Shown here: positions 50,610 through 59,583 of the stretch, piece by piece
How positions within the stretch are numbered: the first letter of the stretch is position 1
Layout of the letters: every line of letters starts with the position of its first letter
Assembly (NCBI GenBank): GCA_016870995.1
Contig: VFZU01000010.1
Span: forward strand, 31,882 to 95,881
DNA length: 64,000 nucleotides
Origin: Acidobacteriota bacterium
GTDB lineage: Bacteria > Acidobacteriota > Terriglobia > Bryobacterales > Bryobacteraceae
Direction: 5' to 3'
Program-made: the position numbers and the translations under genes
Notes under the pieces: model-generated
What the model was told of the DNA's origin: nothing
Databases searched by the model: none
Seen by the model: only the letters and a program-made list of their open reading frames with translations

Positions 50610-53036
50610 TCATCTTAGCTCTTCCAGCGCCCGGCGGGCAACGCGACTCTCCGGCTTCTTCTCAAGCAACCGCTCCATCACTGAGCGGGCTCGGTCTCGG
50701 CGTCCTTGCTGGAGGTAGATCCTCCCAAGGTTGAGATACAGCGTTTCGTCCTCGGGAGCAACAGAGATCCCATACTCAAAGGCCGCGATGGCGTCGTCGA
50801 ACTTTCGGTGCTCCCCATAAAGCACGCCCAGGTTGTTGATGGCGCCGGCGTGGCTGCGGTCAATCGTGATCGCTTTCTGCAGCCAGTTGCGAGCTTCTTC
50901 AAAACGGCCTTGTCGCGCAAACATCAGGCCGACACCGTTGGCGGCCTCCACTGTGGGCTGCTGGTTCAACGCGTCGTCGAGATAGAGCAGGGCAGCATCA
51001 GGCCGGTTCTCAAGCCAGAAGGCAGCACCCAGTTTCATCAGATTCCGCCGGGGCGGCACAACATAACGTCCACCGAACGGGAGTGCGCTGGCCGCGCGGC
51101 GCGGACCGATTTGAATGTCGGTAAGTTCACCAGCGCTATTGGCGTGAAAGATCGCCTTGGCAGGGACTGGCTGTCGCCAGTCACGAAGATACTTCGAGAG
51201 GATCTGCTTTTCATCGTCCCGGCGAAGCACCTCCGGAAAAGCCAACGGTTCCAACAAGCGCATCGATTGCTGCACGGGCGTGTTCACTGCTTCTACAGTA
51301 CCGGCCGGCCACGCCACTCGCCGGGCAAACGGAATGCTCTGGAACTTCGTCTCGCCTTCGCGAATGACATATCGAGCACCGGCCGTCAAACCTTCCACGC
51401 GTTGGCTGCGGCCAGAAGGCCAGCGAATCTCGATTGTTGAAGCCGGAGCGAACCAAATCGTCTTCGAATGCTGCGAGAGATAGCCTGAGCCGGCGGTCAC
51501 GTGCTGCATTTGCCGGCCAGCCCGTATCACCGCGCCGATGCCACCGCCCGCGAGCGTAATCGCCATGGAGGGACGCGCCGCACCACGTTCATTGCGCAGC
51601 GCACGCACCTGCGGCCCGCGGCGGCTCTTCAGCAGAATGTCAGGATGACCGTCGCCGTCGAAATCTGTGATGGCGAATGCTCGCGAGTCATCGGCGAAGT
51701 CGATGCCACTTTGCGTAGAGGCGTCCCCGTAGCGGCTTCCGGCGCGAGAATAAAAAACGTTGCGTTCGCCACCACACCAGTTTTCTCCTTCGCGAATTGC
51801 GTTGTTGATCTCATTCCAGCCGGTCTCATAAGCGGCGCCGGTTTGGGAGACTACCTTTTCCCAGAAGAACTCGTGACGATCCCTCGGCAGGTCGCCGGTG
51901 ATCATGCCCGAAGTGACGTAGATTTCCGGTGCGCCGTCATGGTCGAAATCGCAGGCGTCGGCGGACCACGCCCAACGCCCCATCTCCGCCTGACGCATTT
52001 CCTCAAACTTGCCATTGCCGAGATTTCGATACAGCGAGTTTCCCTTGGCATGCCGACGGTAGGCGTCAGCCGGTTCTAGCTTGCGCTCCCTCACGATGCG
52101 CTGGCCGGGTTCGCTATGCATGTTTGAGACGTAGAGGTCGAAGCGGCCGTCTCCATCGAAATCGAACCAGGCAGCGCTCATCCCGGGGCCGACATCGTCA
52201 ACGCCGGCTTCGGCGGCAACATCGCGGAAGCGTTTCCCGTCCCACCGATAGTAATTGTTGCGGCCAAAGTCGTTGGCGACATAAAGCTCGGGACGGCCAT
52301 CCCCATCGGCGTCGCACCAAGCAGCGGCGAAGCTATACCGGTCGTTGTTCTCGTCGAGCCCAACGTCACGCGTGACATCCGTGAAGCCGCGGCCCGTGTT
52401 GCGGAACAGGAAGTTCGGCGGACCATTGCGCGCATCGTGATACGGGCTTGGGTAGCGGTACTGTTCTTGCCCCTGGTAGTAGATATAGCTGCAGAGATAG
52501 AGGTCAACCAGACCGTCGCCATCGTAGTCTGCCGCTGCCATGCCCGTAAAGGAGCCCTGTGGTGCACGTGCGAATTGAAAGGCTTTCTCATCGAGTTCGA
52601 ATGTGCCGTCGCCCCGATTCAGAAACAACAACGGACCGCCAGGCCGCAGCACGACCAAATCCTCAAGACCCCGATTGCGCGTATCAAAGAAGAGTGCCGA
52701 TGCGGTGTCATCCAGAATCCCGACGCCGGCCCGCTCCGTGATGTCCGTCGCTCGCCCGTCCGGGCCAAACTTGTACAGGCGATTGGGCAGTCCGCCAGAT
52801 TGGCAAACATACACTTCATCGCGGCCGTCGTTGTCGATGTCGCCCACGGCAATGCCTTGGCTGCCATAAACATCCGTACCGCATGTGACATCCATCACCG
52901 AGCGCCAGTACGGAATCCCGAACCGCAGTTGATCGCGAAACGAAGCCACACCACCAAAAACATGCGCGGTTGCGTCAGAAAACCAACGCTGGCCCTGGTA
53001 GGCAGCCAGCAGCAGATCCCGGCGTCTCAAGCCCAC
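50610..53036 (-). CDS. CRTAC1-type propeller fused to TPR repeats
   Basis: An 808-residue protein joining two modules that elsewhere in this window are separate genes. Calcium loops: DIDNDGRDE, a degenerate DTRNRGLED, DYDGDGLVD, DADGDGRPE, DFDGDGRFD, DFDHDGAPE, DFDGDGHPD; then an ASPIC/UnbV domain (GAVIRAGRQMQHVTAGSGYL; IEIRWPSGRSQRV); then TPR helices (AGAINNLGVLYGEHRKFDDA; ETLYLNLGRIYLQQGRRDRA). No ATG serves as start; GTG at 53036 is chosen because GGGAG lies 8 bp before it. It gives MGLRRRDLLLAA, a possible export signal. TTG at 53030 or 53054 are alternatives. It overlaps the upstream unknown gene by 10 bp. Confidence 0.88.
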   Translation of the reverse strand: MGLRRRDLLLAAYQGQRWFSDATAHVFGGVASFRDQLRFGIPYWRSVMDVTCGTDVYGSQGIAVGDIDNDGRDEVYVCQSGGLPNRLYKFGPDGRATDITERAGVGILDDTASALFFDTRNRGLEDLVVLRPGGPLLFLNRGDGTFELDEKAFQFARAPQGSFTGMAAADYDGDGLVDLYLCSYIYYQGQEQYRYPSPYHDARNGPPNFLFRNTGRGFTDVTRDVGLDENNDRYSFAAAWCDADGDGRPELYVANDFGRNNYYRWDGKRFRDVAAEAGVDDVGPGMSAAWFDFDGDGRFDLYVSNMHSEPGQRIVRERKLEPADAYRRHAKGNSLYRNLGNGKFEEMRQAEMGRWAWSADACDFDHDGAPEIYVTSGMITGDLPRDRHEFFWEKVVSQTGAAYETGWNEINNAIREGENWCGGERNVFYSRAGSRYGDASTQSGIDFADDSRAFAITDFDGDGHPDILLKSRRGPQVRALRNERGAARPSMAITLAGGGIGAVIRAGRQMQHVTAGSGYLSQHSKTIWFAPASTIEIRWPSGRSQRVEGLTAGARYVIREGETKFQSIPFARRVAWPAGTVEAVNTPVQQSMRLLEPLAFPEVLRRDDEKQILSKYLRDWRQPVPAKAIFHANSAGELTDIQIGPRRAASALPFGGRYVVPPRRNLMKLGAAFWLENRPDAALLYLDDALNQQPTVEAANGVGLMFARQGRFEEARNWLQKAITIDRSHAGAINNLGVLYGEHRKFDDAIAAFEYGISVAPEDETLYLNLGRIYLQQGRRDRARSVMERLLEKKPESRVARRALEELR

Positions 53037-54181
53037 TGCAACCACTCCCGGCAAGCACTCGCCAACGCCTTCGAGTCTGGCTTGTTCAAAGTGAAATCGG
53101 GAGGGGAGATGACGAGCATCTCTTCGAGTCCGGGCGCTGCGAACACGTGCACGGTGTTGCGAACATACTCGGCGTACTTCTCGAACTCTTGCCAGATGTA
53201 AAGATAGAGCACTTCGAGATCGACGTAAGTACCCAGCATGTCGCCCTGGGCTGGAATGGGGTTAGCCTTGTCCGGATCATCAAAGATCAGAAGCGAAGAG
53301 AATGGCTTCATCTTGTTGCGGATTCCAAACGCCGTAATAATGAGCGATGGGCGGGCGCGTCGAATGGCCTGCACGGCGGCCCATTCAACAAACGTGTTGT
53401 TGACCAGTAGCGTCCCGTTGCCGGCCAGAAGGATCGACCGCGTGAATTCGGCCAGCAATAAGTCGCTCACGCCCTCCCCAGGCAACAGTTTCATCTGTTT
53501 CAGCCGCGCTCCCAATTCGCGAGGTCCTCGAATTTGCTCCTTCTCGACGACTTGCTGCACCTCCCGCATCAGGCGCTGGCGATAAGGCTCCAGTGCGTCG
53601 TAGCTCATCGAGACGGCCGCACCTAGCTCTATGTCTCGACCGGTTTGGATCAGCCAGCGGTCGTAGGGCCGCGGCTCAGGTGCGCTCAGTAGCGACACCA
53701 GAGGCGCAACATCGAGCGGCTCGGCAAGGGCGACGCGCTTACCACGCAGACGCGTCCAAAGCCGATCTGGCCCCACGGGCAATTCCGGCGGCGAAAGCAC
53801 GATCGACAATCTGGGCCGGCCCTTTCTTTGAATCTCCTGGTCGAGCATTGGATTGAGCTTCGCGAAGATCGCCGCAATCCCTGACCGCCACTCCGGATAG
53901 TGCGGGTTGCGATTCAGGAAGTCGACCTGATCGAGCGTGAATGAACGGCGGGGCCAGTTCTTTTCGTTCACGCCCATCTTCCGCTCCACCGCGCGAAGCG
54001 CGTCGAACTCGTTCGACGGCGTGCGATTGATCAGCGTGAAGAGACGCTCGAAGTAATTCTGTTCGGCGGGAAAGAGCAGTGCCCATTCCTTGAACTGCTC
54101 GAGGAAGTAGGTCGCGAACGTAGCGGGGATACGCTCGAAGAGGCCCTGGTCGATGAGCGATTGCAGAGCGGGAGAAACCAT
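53027..54181 (-). CDS. Protein of unknown family in the DUF1501-like/CRTAC1-TPR operon
   Basis: A 384-residue protein without signal peptide or membrane segment. I do not recognise it. Recurrent-looking elements are FERIPATFATYFLEQFKEWA, ERKMGVNEKNWPRRSFTLDQ, RLSIVLSPPELPVGPDRLW, GNGTLLVNNTFVEWAAVQAI, ARPSLIITAFGIRNKMKPFS and DMLGTYVDLEVLYLYIWQEF. Composition is ordinary soluble alpha/beta. The ATG at 54181 has an AGGA ribosome site 8 bp upstream and shares a base with the stop of the DUF1501-like gene (TGATG); a frame extension to 54316 only translates antisense of that gene. Its end overlaps the CRTAC1-TPR start by 10 bp. This double coupling implies a product needed in fixed ratio with two exported proteins. 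Confidence 0.8.
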   Translation of the reverse strand: MVSPALQSLIDQGLFERIPATFATYFLEQFKEWALLFPAEQNYFERLFTLINRTPSNEFDALRAVERKMGVNEKNWPRRSFTLDQVDFLNRNPHYPEWRSGIAAIFAKLNPMLDQEIQRKGRPRLSIVLSPPELPVGPDRLWTRLRGKRVALAEPLDVAPLVSLLSAPEPRPYDRWLIQTGRDIELGAAVSMSYDALEPYRQRLMREVQQVVEKEQIRGPRELGARLKQMKLLPGEGVSDLLLAEFTRSILLAGNGTLLVNNTFVEWAAVQAIRRARPSLIITAFGIRNKMKPFSSLLIFDDPDKANPIPAQGDMLGTYVDLEVLYLYIWQEFEKYAEYVRNTVHVFAAPGLEEMLVISPPDFTLNKPDSKALASACREWLQWA

Positions 54182-55281
54182 CACGAGATTCCTGGCAGCG
54201 GCCGGCCGGCGCATTCGAAGGGAATCTCGAGCATCCGGGCCGCCGTTGCCGTGGCATCGATGTGGGCCACCGGCTGCTCGGTTTCTCCTTTGCCGGCACC
54301 GAGGGCGAGCATCCACATGTTGCGGCAGGAGGCATCACCCGAACGATGATTCAAAAATCCATTCGCGGTGTTGATGTCGCCATCGCGCCCGAGTTCAGGC
54401 AGCACCAGCATCGTCGTGCGGTCGCGATAAGCCGGATTCGCCTGCACTTCGTCCCACAGCATCCCCGTCAGGCGATCCGTACGCGTCACCGCTTGAAGGT
54501 AGAGAGAGTACGCGCCCCAATGCGCAACATCCATATCCCAGAAGTTCACCAGGATCAGCCGGGGCGAGAACTCGCGCATCACTTCGCGGGCGATGAAAAA
54601 AGTCAATTCGTCTCCGGATGCGGGGGCCTCCGGACCATTGATGTATTCGACCAGAGCGTGCGTCAGAGTGCGCTGTACCTTCTGGTCGAGCGAGCGGCCA
54701 CCTTTGAACACCGTCCAACCGACGCCCTCATAACCTTCCTGCAGTATGGAGGCCAGACGCCGCTGTACGTTGTCGCGATCCGCGACGCCCAGGCCCTCAC
54801 CGCGTCGGACCACATCCTTCACCGCTTCGAGCAGCAGCTGCTTCGGTAGCACCACGTTCGCTCCCGCCGCTCCGCTGATGTTGGCGAAACTCTTGTTCGT
54901 GCAGATCGCCCAGGCATCCTGCGGATTCGCCTTACGCTGTTTGCGATAGGCCTCAAAAATCGTAGTGGAAGCCGGCGGCTGAAATCCGAAGTCGTCGACG
55001 CGTTGCCACTGACCCGTGACGATGGAAGCGGTGGAGTTGAAATGCGAGAGCACCCCGAGGTTGCGGCAATCGCGGTAGAAATAACCTTGGCCCTGCAGCG
55101 CAGCCAGTCGTGGAATATTGCGCAGCCCTTCGCGCGTAAAGGTCTCGGCGTACCGAACGCCCCCGCCGAAAGTCACAATAATCACCTTGCGCGCCGACTC
55201 GGCCGGGTCAGCGCCTGAGACCTTGAGTTGGTTCGCGATCGTGACGCCCGCGGCCTGCAGAAACTGCCGTTTAGAGAGCAT
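54181..55281 (-). CDS. DUF1501-like protein of the alkaline phosphatase fold, signal-bearing
   Basis: A 366-residue protein that begins MLSKRQFLQAAGVTIANQL, a signal of the Tat/Sec type with a single KR in place of RR. The body resembles DUF1501/sulfatase-fold proteins: KVIIVTFGGGVRYAETFTRE, STASIVTGQWQRVDDFGFQP, RLILVNFWDMDVAHWGAYSL and TTMLVLPELGRDGDINTANG, with Asp/His residues at positions where the fold binds metal. No confident nucleophile. The upstream frame to 55425 is not supported. It is the first gene of the minus-strand run and divergent from the TPR gene at 55339. Family relation is by motif style; it is more distant than the DUF1501 protein in cluster A. Confidence 0.75.
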   Translation of the reverse strand: MLSKRQFLQAAGVTIANQLKVSGADPAESARKVIIVTFGGGVRYAETFTREGLRNIPRLAALQGQGYFYRDCRNLGVLSHFNSTASIVTGQWQRVDDFGFQPPASTTIFEAYRKQRKANPQDAWAICTNKSFANISGAAGANVVLPKQLLLEAVKDVVRRGEGLGVADRDNVQRRLASILQEGYEGVGWTVFKGGRSLDQKVQRTLTHALVEYINGPEAPASGDELTFFIAREVMREFSPRLILVNFWDMDVAHWGAYSLYLQAVTRTDRLTGMLWDEVQANPAYRDRTTMLVLPELGRDGDINTANGFLNHRSGDASCRNMWMLALGAGKGETEQPVAHIDATATAARMLEIPFECAGRPLPGIS

Positions 55282-55299
55282 GGGTCTACGCTCAATTCT

Positions 55300-55316
55300 A
55301 TCCATCCTGAATGGAT
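55300..55316. promoter_or_regulatory. Inverted repeat in the divergent cluster B control region
   Basis: ATCCAT and ATGGAT form a 6-bp perfect inverted repeat with a 5-bp centre in the 57-bp gap between the divergent DUF1501-like and TPR genes. A TAGAAT on the minus strand (55295-55300) and a TAGACT on the plus strand (55324-55329) could serve as -10 elements on either side. A shared operator is inference. Confidence 0.35.
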
Positions 55317-55338
55317 CGATGAGATAGACTAATCGCTG

Positions 55339-56073
55339 ATGCTCAAGGCGGCCTTCCTCGTTGGCTTGGGGTTTGCATTCGCCCAGACACGACCAGATCC
55401 AGCTAACGCCTCTGCTCGACTTCAAGCGGCAATCCAGGCGAACCCGGAGATCGAAAGCAACTACACCGAGTTGGGAAACCTGTTACTGAGCGTACATGAC
55501 TTCCCGAACGCGATCATCGTGCTCGAACATGCTCGCCAGAAATTCCCTCGCAGTCCTCAGGCCTCGCTTTCATTGGGTGTGGCTTACTACGCAATGCGCC
55601 GCTTCCCTGATGCGATTGGCCAGTTCCTCGACACCTCAAAGCTCGCGCCCGATATCGAGCAGCCTGTCGAGTTTCTCTCTCGCTCCCTCGAGCACACTGG
55701 CGCAAGGCAGGACGAGGTGATCGCCTGCTTCCAGAGGTTCGTCAAGAATCAGCCGAACTCGGCGGTCGGCCACTACGCCCTCGGCAAGGCGAAAGGCGAT
55801 GTGGCGGAGTTGCGGCGCGCGCTAGCACTCGCACCCGGTTTGGCAGACGCCCATCTTGAGCTGGGCCAACTACTGGAAAAAACCGCCAAGGTGTCCGAGG
55901 CGATCCGTGAGTACGAACGCGCAGCGTCACTTTCACCGAAGGACCCAGTGCCCCACTACCGCTTGTCCCGGCTCTACGCGCGGCAGGGCAAAACCGCATT
56001 GGCCGAGGCGGCACGACAGCGCCACCAAAAGCTGTCGGCGCAGGAGAATCGACCCCAGGAGAACCCGAGATGA
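55339..56073 (+). CDS. Secreted TPR protein
   Basis: A 244-residue TPR protein with a signal peptide (MLKAAFLVGLGFAFAQ). Five or so repeats are visible (IESNYTELGNLLLSVHDFPN; AIIVLEHARQKFPRSPQASL; LADAHLELGQLLEKTAKVSE; PVPHYRLSRLYARQGKTAL). It is coupled by ATGA to the following molybdopterin oxidoreductase gene, and starts 57 bp from the divergent DUF1501-like gene. It may serve as an assembly or docking factor for the oxidoreductase, by adjacency only. Confidence 0.85.
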   Translation: MLKAAFLVGLGFAFAQTRPDPANASARLQAAIQANPEIESNYTELGNLLLSVHDFPNAIIVLEHARQKFPRSPQASLSLGVAYYAMRRFPDAIGQFLDTSKLAPDIEQPVEFLSRSLEHTGARQDEVIACFQRFVKNQPNSAVGHYALGKAKGDVAELRRALALAPGLADAHLELGQLLEKTAKVSEAIREYERAASLSPKDPVPHYRLSRLYARQGKTALAEAARQRHQKLSAQENRPQENPR

Positions 56074-56756
56074 CACGACGCGGAATGTTGCTCGCCATGC
56101 AGCCATCGAAGCTGCTCATGCCTTCGGACACGCCCGACGAACTGGGCTTTCGCACCATGTGGTACAACCCGGTTCCTCCCATCGACAAAACGAAATGGCG
56201 ACTGCAGGTGACCGGCTTGGTGGAGCGGCCACGCTCTTTCACGCTGGCCGAACTGCGCGCGCTGCCGCGCGTGGAGCAAAGTTCGCGAATGAAGTGCGTT
56301 CAGTGCTGGAGCGCGCGGGCAATCTGGGCCGGCTTTCGCTACGATGCGCTTGCTGACCTGGTGAAACCGCGGTCCAACGCACGTGCCATTCGTATTGACT
56401 GTGCCGACAAGTGGTACGAATACATGTCGCTCGCCGAGATGCGAAACCCTCGAGTACTGCTCGCCCTGGAGCGCAATGGCCAGCCGCTGCCGGATAAGAA
56501 TGGTGCTCCTTTGCGGCTCCTGGATCCCTCGAAGTACGGCTACAAATCGGCGAAATTGATCACGGTGATCACATTTGTCGAAGAAGGCAAAGGGTCGATG
56601 GCATGCGATATCGGACCCTACTATTCCCCTTCAGGTGAGATTCTGGCCGGGTATGACACGCCGCTCGATCTGGTGCCAGACGCAGCGCGCCCGGGATGGA
56701 AGCTGGATCCAAAAGCACGCCGCAAGATCAGCGGCGGCGAGATCACAGCGTACTGA
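56070..56756 (+). CDS. Molybdopterin-dependent oxidoreductase (sulfite oxidase fold)
   Basis: A 228-residue protein of the oxidoreductase molybdopterin-binding domain (SUOX/YedY/MsrP fold). The motif RMKCVQCWSARAIWAGFRYD supplies the cysteine that normally ligands molybdenum, and DPSKYGYKSAKLITVITFVE and IGPYYSPSGEILAGYDTPLD are typical later blocks. There is no obvious signal peptide: the N-terminus is short (MTRRGMLLAMQPSKLLMPSD), with a degenerate twin-arginine-like start, so export is uncertain. It overlaps the TPR gene by 4 bp. Redox substrate unknown; it is the only evident redox enzyme in cluster B. Confidence 0.85.
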   Translation: MTRRGMLLAMQPSKLLMPSDTPDELGFRTMWYNPVPPIDKTKWRLQVTGLVERPRSFTLAELRALPRVEQSSRMKCVQCWSARAIWAGFRYDALADLVKPRSNARAIRIDCADKWYEYMSLAEMRNPRVLLALERNGQPLPDKNGAPLRLLDPSKYGYKSAKLITVITFVEEGKGSMACDIGPYYSPSGEILAGYDTPLDLVPDAARPGWKLDPKARRKISGGEITAY

Positions 56757-57075
56757 CCTCCTCTTTGCGGAGCCCATCTCCAGCCCCGTGTGATCAATAC
56801 GCCTTGACACTTAACTCTGCCCTGGCCATTCCGGCACTGAATCTTACCAGCTGGTGCAGTACTATAACAACATCATCGAGAAGGGCAAGTCCTATGGCCG
56901 CCAGACCAGGAGGTCCAACGGCAGACTCCGCTCGTTGACCAACTGTCCGAACTCTCAACATAAGCCACACTATCGGCAACGGCGCGGCCCATCAGCAGCA
57001 CCGGAATGTTCTTCCAACACAACCCCGTCTTGTGGCGGCGATGGTCCGCGTGGCGGGCTGTGGGCACGACGATTC
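56757..57075. other. Gap without supported gene
   Basis: No intact gene is visible in these 319 bp. A short minus-strand frame contains NERSLPLDLLVWRP, reminiscent of nucleotidyltransferase domains of toxin-antitoxin (MNT) type, but it is interrupted on both sides by stops and too short to name. No clear terminator for the preceding gene is seen. Confidence 0.5.
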
Positions 57076-59511
57076 TTAAGCCTTTTGGGCGACCGTCGCG
57101 GTGGCGGAATCTTCGGCTAAGCGACTTTCGGCCATCGCCACGGTAAACGCTGTCTGAACAGCCGTATCGGGGTTCAGAGAGATGGAGTGGATACGAAGTG
57201 CCGCCAACCAGGCGGCAAATTCGGGAAAGTCGGAGGGCGCCTGCCCGCAAATCCCGATGGGCTTGCCCGCACGATGCGCAGAGCGAATAGCGGATTCGAT
57301 CATCATTCTGACAGCAGCATCGTTTTCGTCAAAGAGTGGGGCTACGGTGGCGGAGTCGCGGTCCAGCCCCAGTGTTAACTGCGTGAGATCGTTGGAGCCA
57401 ATCGAGTAGCCGTCAAAGATGCGCAGAAAGTCATCGGCAAGCAGGACGTTGGATGGAATTTCGCACATCGCATAGACTTCGAGACCTTCTTTTCCTTGCT
57501 CGAGACCATGCTCTTTCATGACGGCCAGAACCTTCGCACCCTCCGCGACAGTGCGGCAAAACGGGATCATCACAACGACATTGTTGAGCCCCATTTCGCC
57601 TCGCACGCGCGCCAGCGCCTGGCATTCCAGCGCAAAGCCCTCAGCGTAACCGGGATGATAGTATCGCGAAGCACCCCGAAACCCGAGCATTGGATTCTCT
57701 TCTTCGGGTTCGAACTCACGCCCTCCTAACAACTGGGCATATTCGTTGGTTTTGAAATCGCTGGTGCGGACGATGACAGGTTTGGGATAAAAGGCTGCTG
57801 CAATCCGCCCAACTCCTTCGCTAAAGCGCCTGACAAAGAAGGCAAGAGGGTCCTCGCCTCCCAATCGCTTCCGGATTTCCTCCACGGCCGTGCCGTCCTT
57901 TAAGTGGGGAAATCGCACCAGAGCCATCGGGTGGATGCCGATGTGGTGCGTCACAATAAACTCCGTTCTGGCCAGTCCGACCCCCGCATTCGGCAAGGCT
58001 GCAAAGCGAAAGGCCTGAGACGGGTCACCCAAGGTGAGCATGATCTTGGTGCGGGTTGGTGGGAGATCCCGCGTGTCTACCACTTCTTCCACATACTCCA
58101 GACATCCCGCATAAACGCGACCCACCGGACCTTCGGCGCAACAGACGGTAATGTCATCGCCGGTCTTGATGAGTTCAGTGGCCCTTCCAGTTCCTACAAT
58201 GCAGGGGATTCCGAATTCTCTCGAAACAATTGCCGCGTGTGCGGTACGGCCGCCGTGGTCCGTGATGATTGCGGCAACGCGCTTCATGACGGGCTCCCAG
58301 TCCGGGTTCGTGCTGGAAGCCACAAGCACATCTCCCGGCTTTACTTCATGAAGCGCCGCTACATCCGAAACCACTCGCGCAACACCGGACCCGATTTTCA
58401 TGCCCACTGCCTGACCCGAAACCAGCGCTTTCGCCGGCTTTGCCTTCAGTCGAAAGACGCTGGCCATCGCGGTTTCCGGTTTGGCGGCATGAACCGTTTC
58501 CGGACGGGCCTGCACAATGAACAAGGCTCCGCTGATGCCATCTTTGGCCCATTCAATGTCCATGGGCACGGGGCGTTGTGCTCTTTCTGAATAGTGGGCT
58601 TCGATCTCGCAAGCCCAACGGGCCAATTGCATTACTTCTTCATCTGTAAGGCAGAAGCGGATGCGATCTGCGGGAGGCGTCGCCACGCTTCTGGTGGTTC
58701 GAGTGCCCTGCGCATAGACCAGTTGCACTTCTTTAGATCCGACGCTGCGGCCGATAATGGCGTCTTTGTCATTTGCCAGTGTGGGTTTGAACACAGTCCA
58801 TTCGTCAGGTGTGACCACCCCTTGAACGATGAACTCACCAAGCCCATAGGATCCTGTCACGGTCACGGCATTGCGGAAGCCAGTTTCCGTATCGAGAGTA
58901 AAGATGACGCCAGAACTGGCAAGGTCTGACCTGACCATAGGCATCACTCCAACCGAGAGTGCTATTGTCGATTGGCCATACCCAAGCCGGGCCCTATAGC
59001 TGATGGCACGATCGGTAAAGAGAGAAGCAAAGCAATGGTGCACAGCGCGGAGGAGGGCCTCTTCGCCGCGGACGTTCAAGAAGGTTTCTGCTGCGCCGGC
59101 AAACGATGCTTCGGGAAGATCCTCGGCTGTGGCAGAGGATCGCACTGCGAGTTCCGATTCGCGCCCAAGACGCAGGAGCAGTGCGCGGTATGCCGTCGTT
59201 ATGGCGGACCTCAACTCATCTGGCAGAGGTGTTTCGAGAATCATACTGCGAGCCGCCTGTCCACGGGACGTCAGTTGTTCCAGGTTCTCGGCGTCGAAAT
59301 CGTGGAAGAGTTGCTCCAATCGGAGTTTCAACTGGTTATCTTCGAGAAACCGCCACCATGCTTCAACGGTGGTGGCGAAGCCGTCTAACACACCCACTCC
59401 TCTCGGCTTCAATGCGCGGTACATCTGCCCTAACGATGCGTTCTTGCCCCCAACCCGGGCCAGGTCTTTCATGCCGATTTCTGCAAAATCCAGTGTGTAG
59501 GATTTGTTCAT
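57076..59511 (-). CDS. ppsA: Phosphoenolpyruvate synthase
   Basis: An 811-residue pyruvate, water dikinase, making PEP from pyruvate and ATP for gluconeogenesis. Domains: ATP-grasp N-terminal part (GGKNASLGQMYRAL; LAVRSSATAEDLPEASFAG), the swivelling phosphohistidine domain with TDHGGRTAHAAIVSREFGIP, where His425 is the phospho-carrier, and the C-terminal PEP-binding barrel (GLARTEFIVTHHIGIHP; FDGYSIGSNDLTQLTLGLDR; GICGQAPSDFP). The ATG at 59511 (MNKSYTLDF) is chosen over an in-frame codon at 59583 because it matches the family start. C-terminal GICGQAPSD retains the active Cys. Length is normal. Cytoplasmic; no operon partner. Confidence 0.93.
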   Translation of the reverse strand: MNKSYTLDFAEIGMKDLARVGGKNASLGQMYRALKPRGVGVLDGFATTVEAWWRFLEDNQLKLRLEQLFHDFDAENLEQLTSRGQAARSMILETPLPDELRSAITTAYRALLLRLGRESELAVRSSATAEDLPEASFAGAAETFLNVRGEEALLRAVHHCFASLFTDRAISYRARLGYGQSTIALSVGVMPMVRSDLASSGVIFTLDTETGFRNAVTVTGSYGLGEFIVQGVVTPDEWTVFKPTLANDKDAIIGRSVGSKEVQLVYAQGTRTTRSVATPPADRIRFCLTDEEVMQLARWACEIEAHYSERAQRPVPMDIEWAKDGISGALFIVQARPETVHAAKPETAMASVFRLKAKPAKALVSGQAVGMKIGSGVARVVSDVAALHEVKPGDVLVASSTNPDWEPVMKRVAAIITDHGGRTAHAAIVSREFGIPCIVGTGRATELIKTGDDITVCCAEGPVGRVYAGCLEYVEEVVDTRDLPPTRTKIMLTLGDPSQAFRFAALPNAGVGLARTEFIVTHHIGIHPMALVRFPHLKDGTAVEEIRKRLGGEDPLAFFVRRFSEGVGRIAAAFYPKPVIVRTSDFKTNEYAQLLGGREFEPEEENPMLGFRGASRYYHPGYAEGFALECQALARVRGEMGLNNVVVMIPFCRTVAEGAKVLAVMKEHGLEQGKEGLEVYAMCEIPSNVLLADDFLRIFDGYSIGSNDLTQLTLGLDRDSATVAPLFDENDAAVRMMIESAIRSAHRAGKPIGICGQAPSDFPEFAAWLAALRIHSISLNPDTAVQTAFTVAMAESRLAEDSATATVAQKA

Positions 59512-59583
59512 CTTGCTTCTGCCTTTTCTCAAGAGAATTATCACAGAGCCGTTGCAAGAGAAGGCCAGTCCTGACATACACAA

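Noticed and set aside
56860..56960. Nucleotidyltransferase-like piece NERSLPLDLLVWRP on the minus strand
   Set aside because: Only 14 residues between stops; too short to claim a relic.
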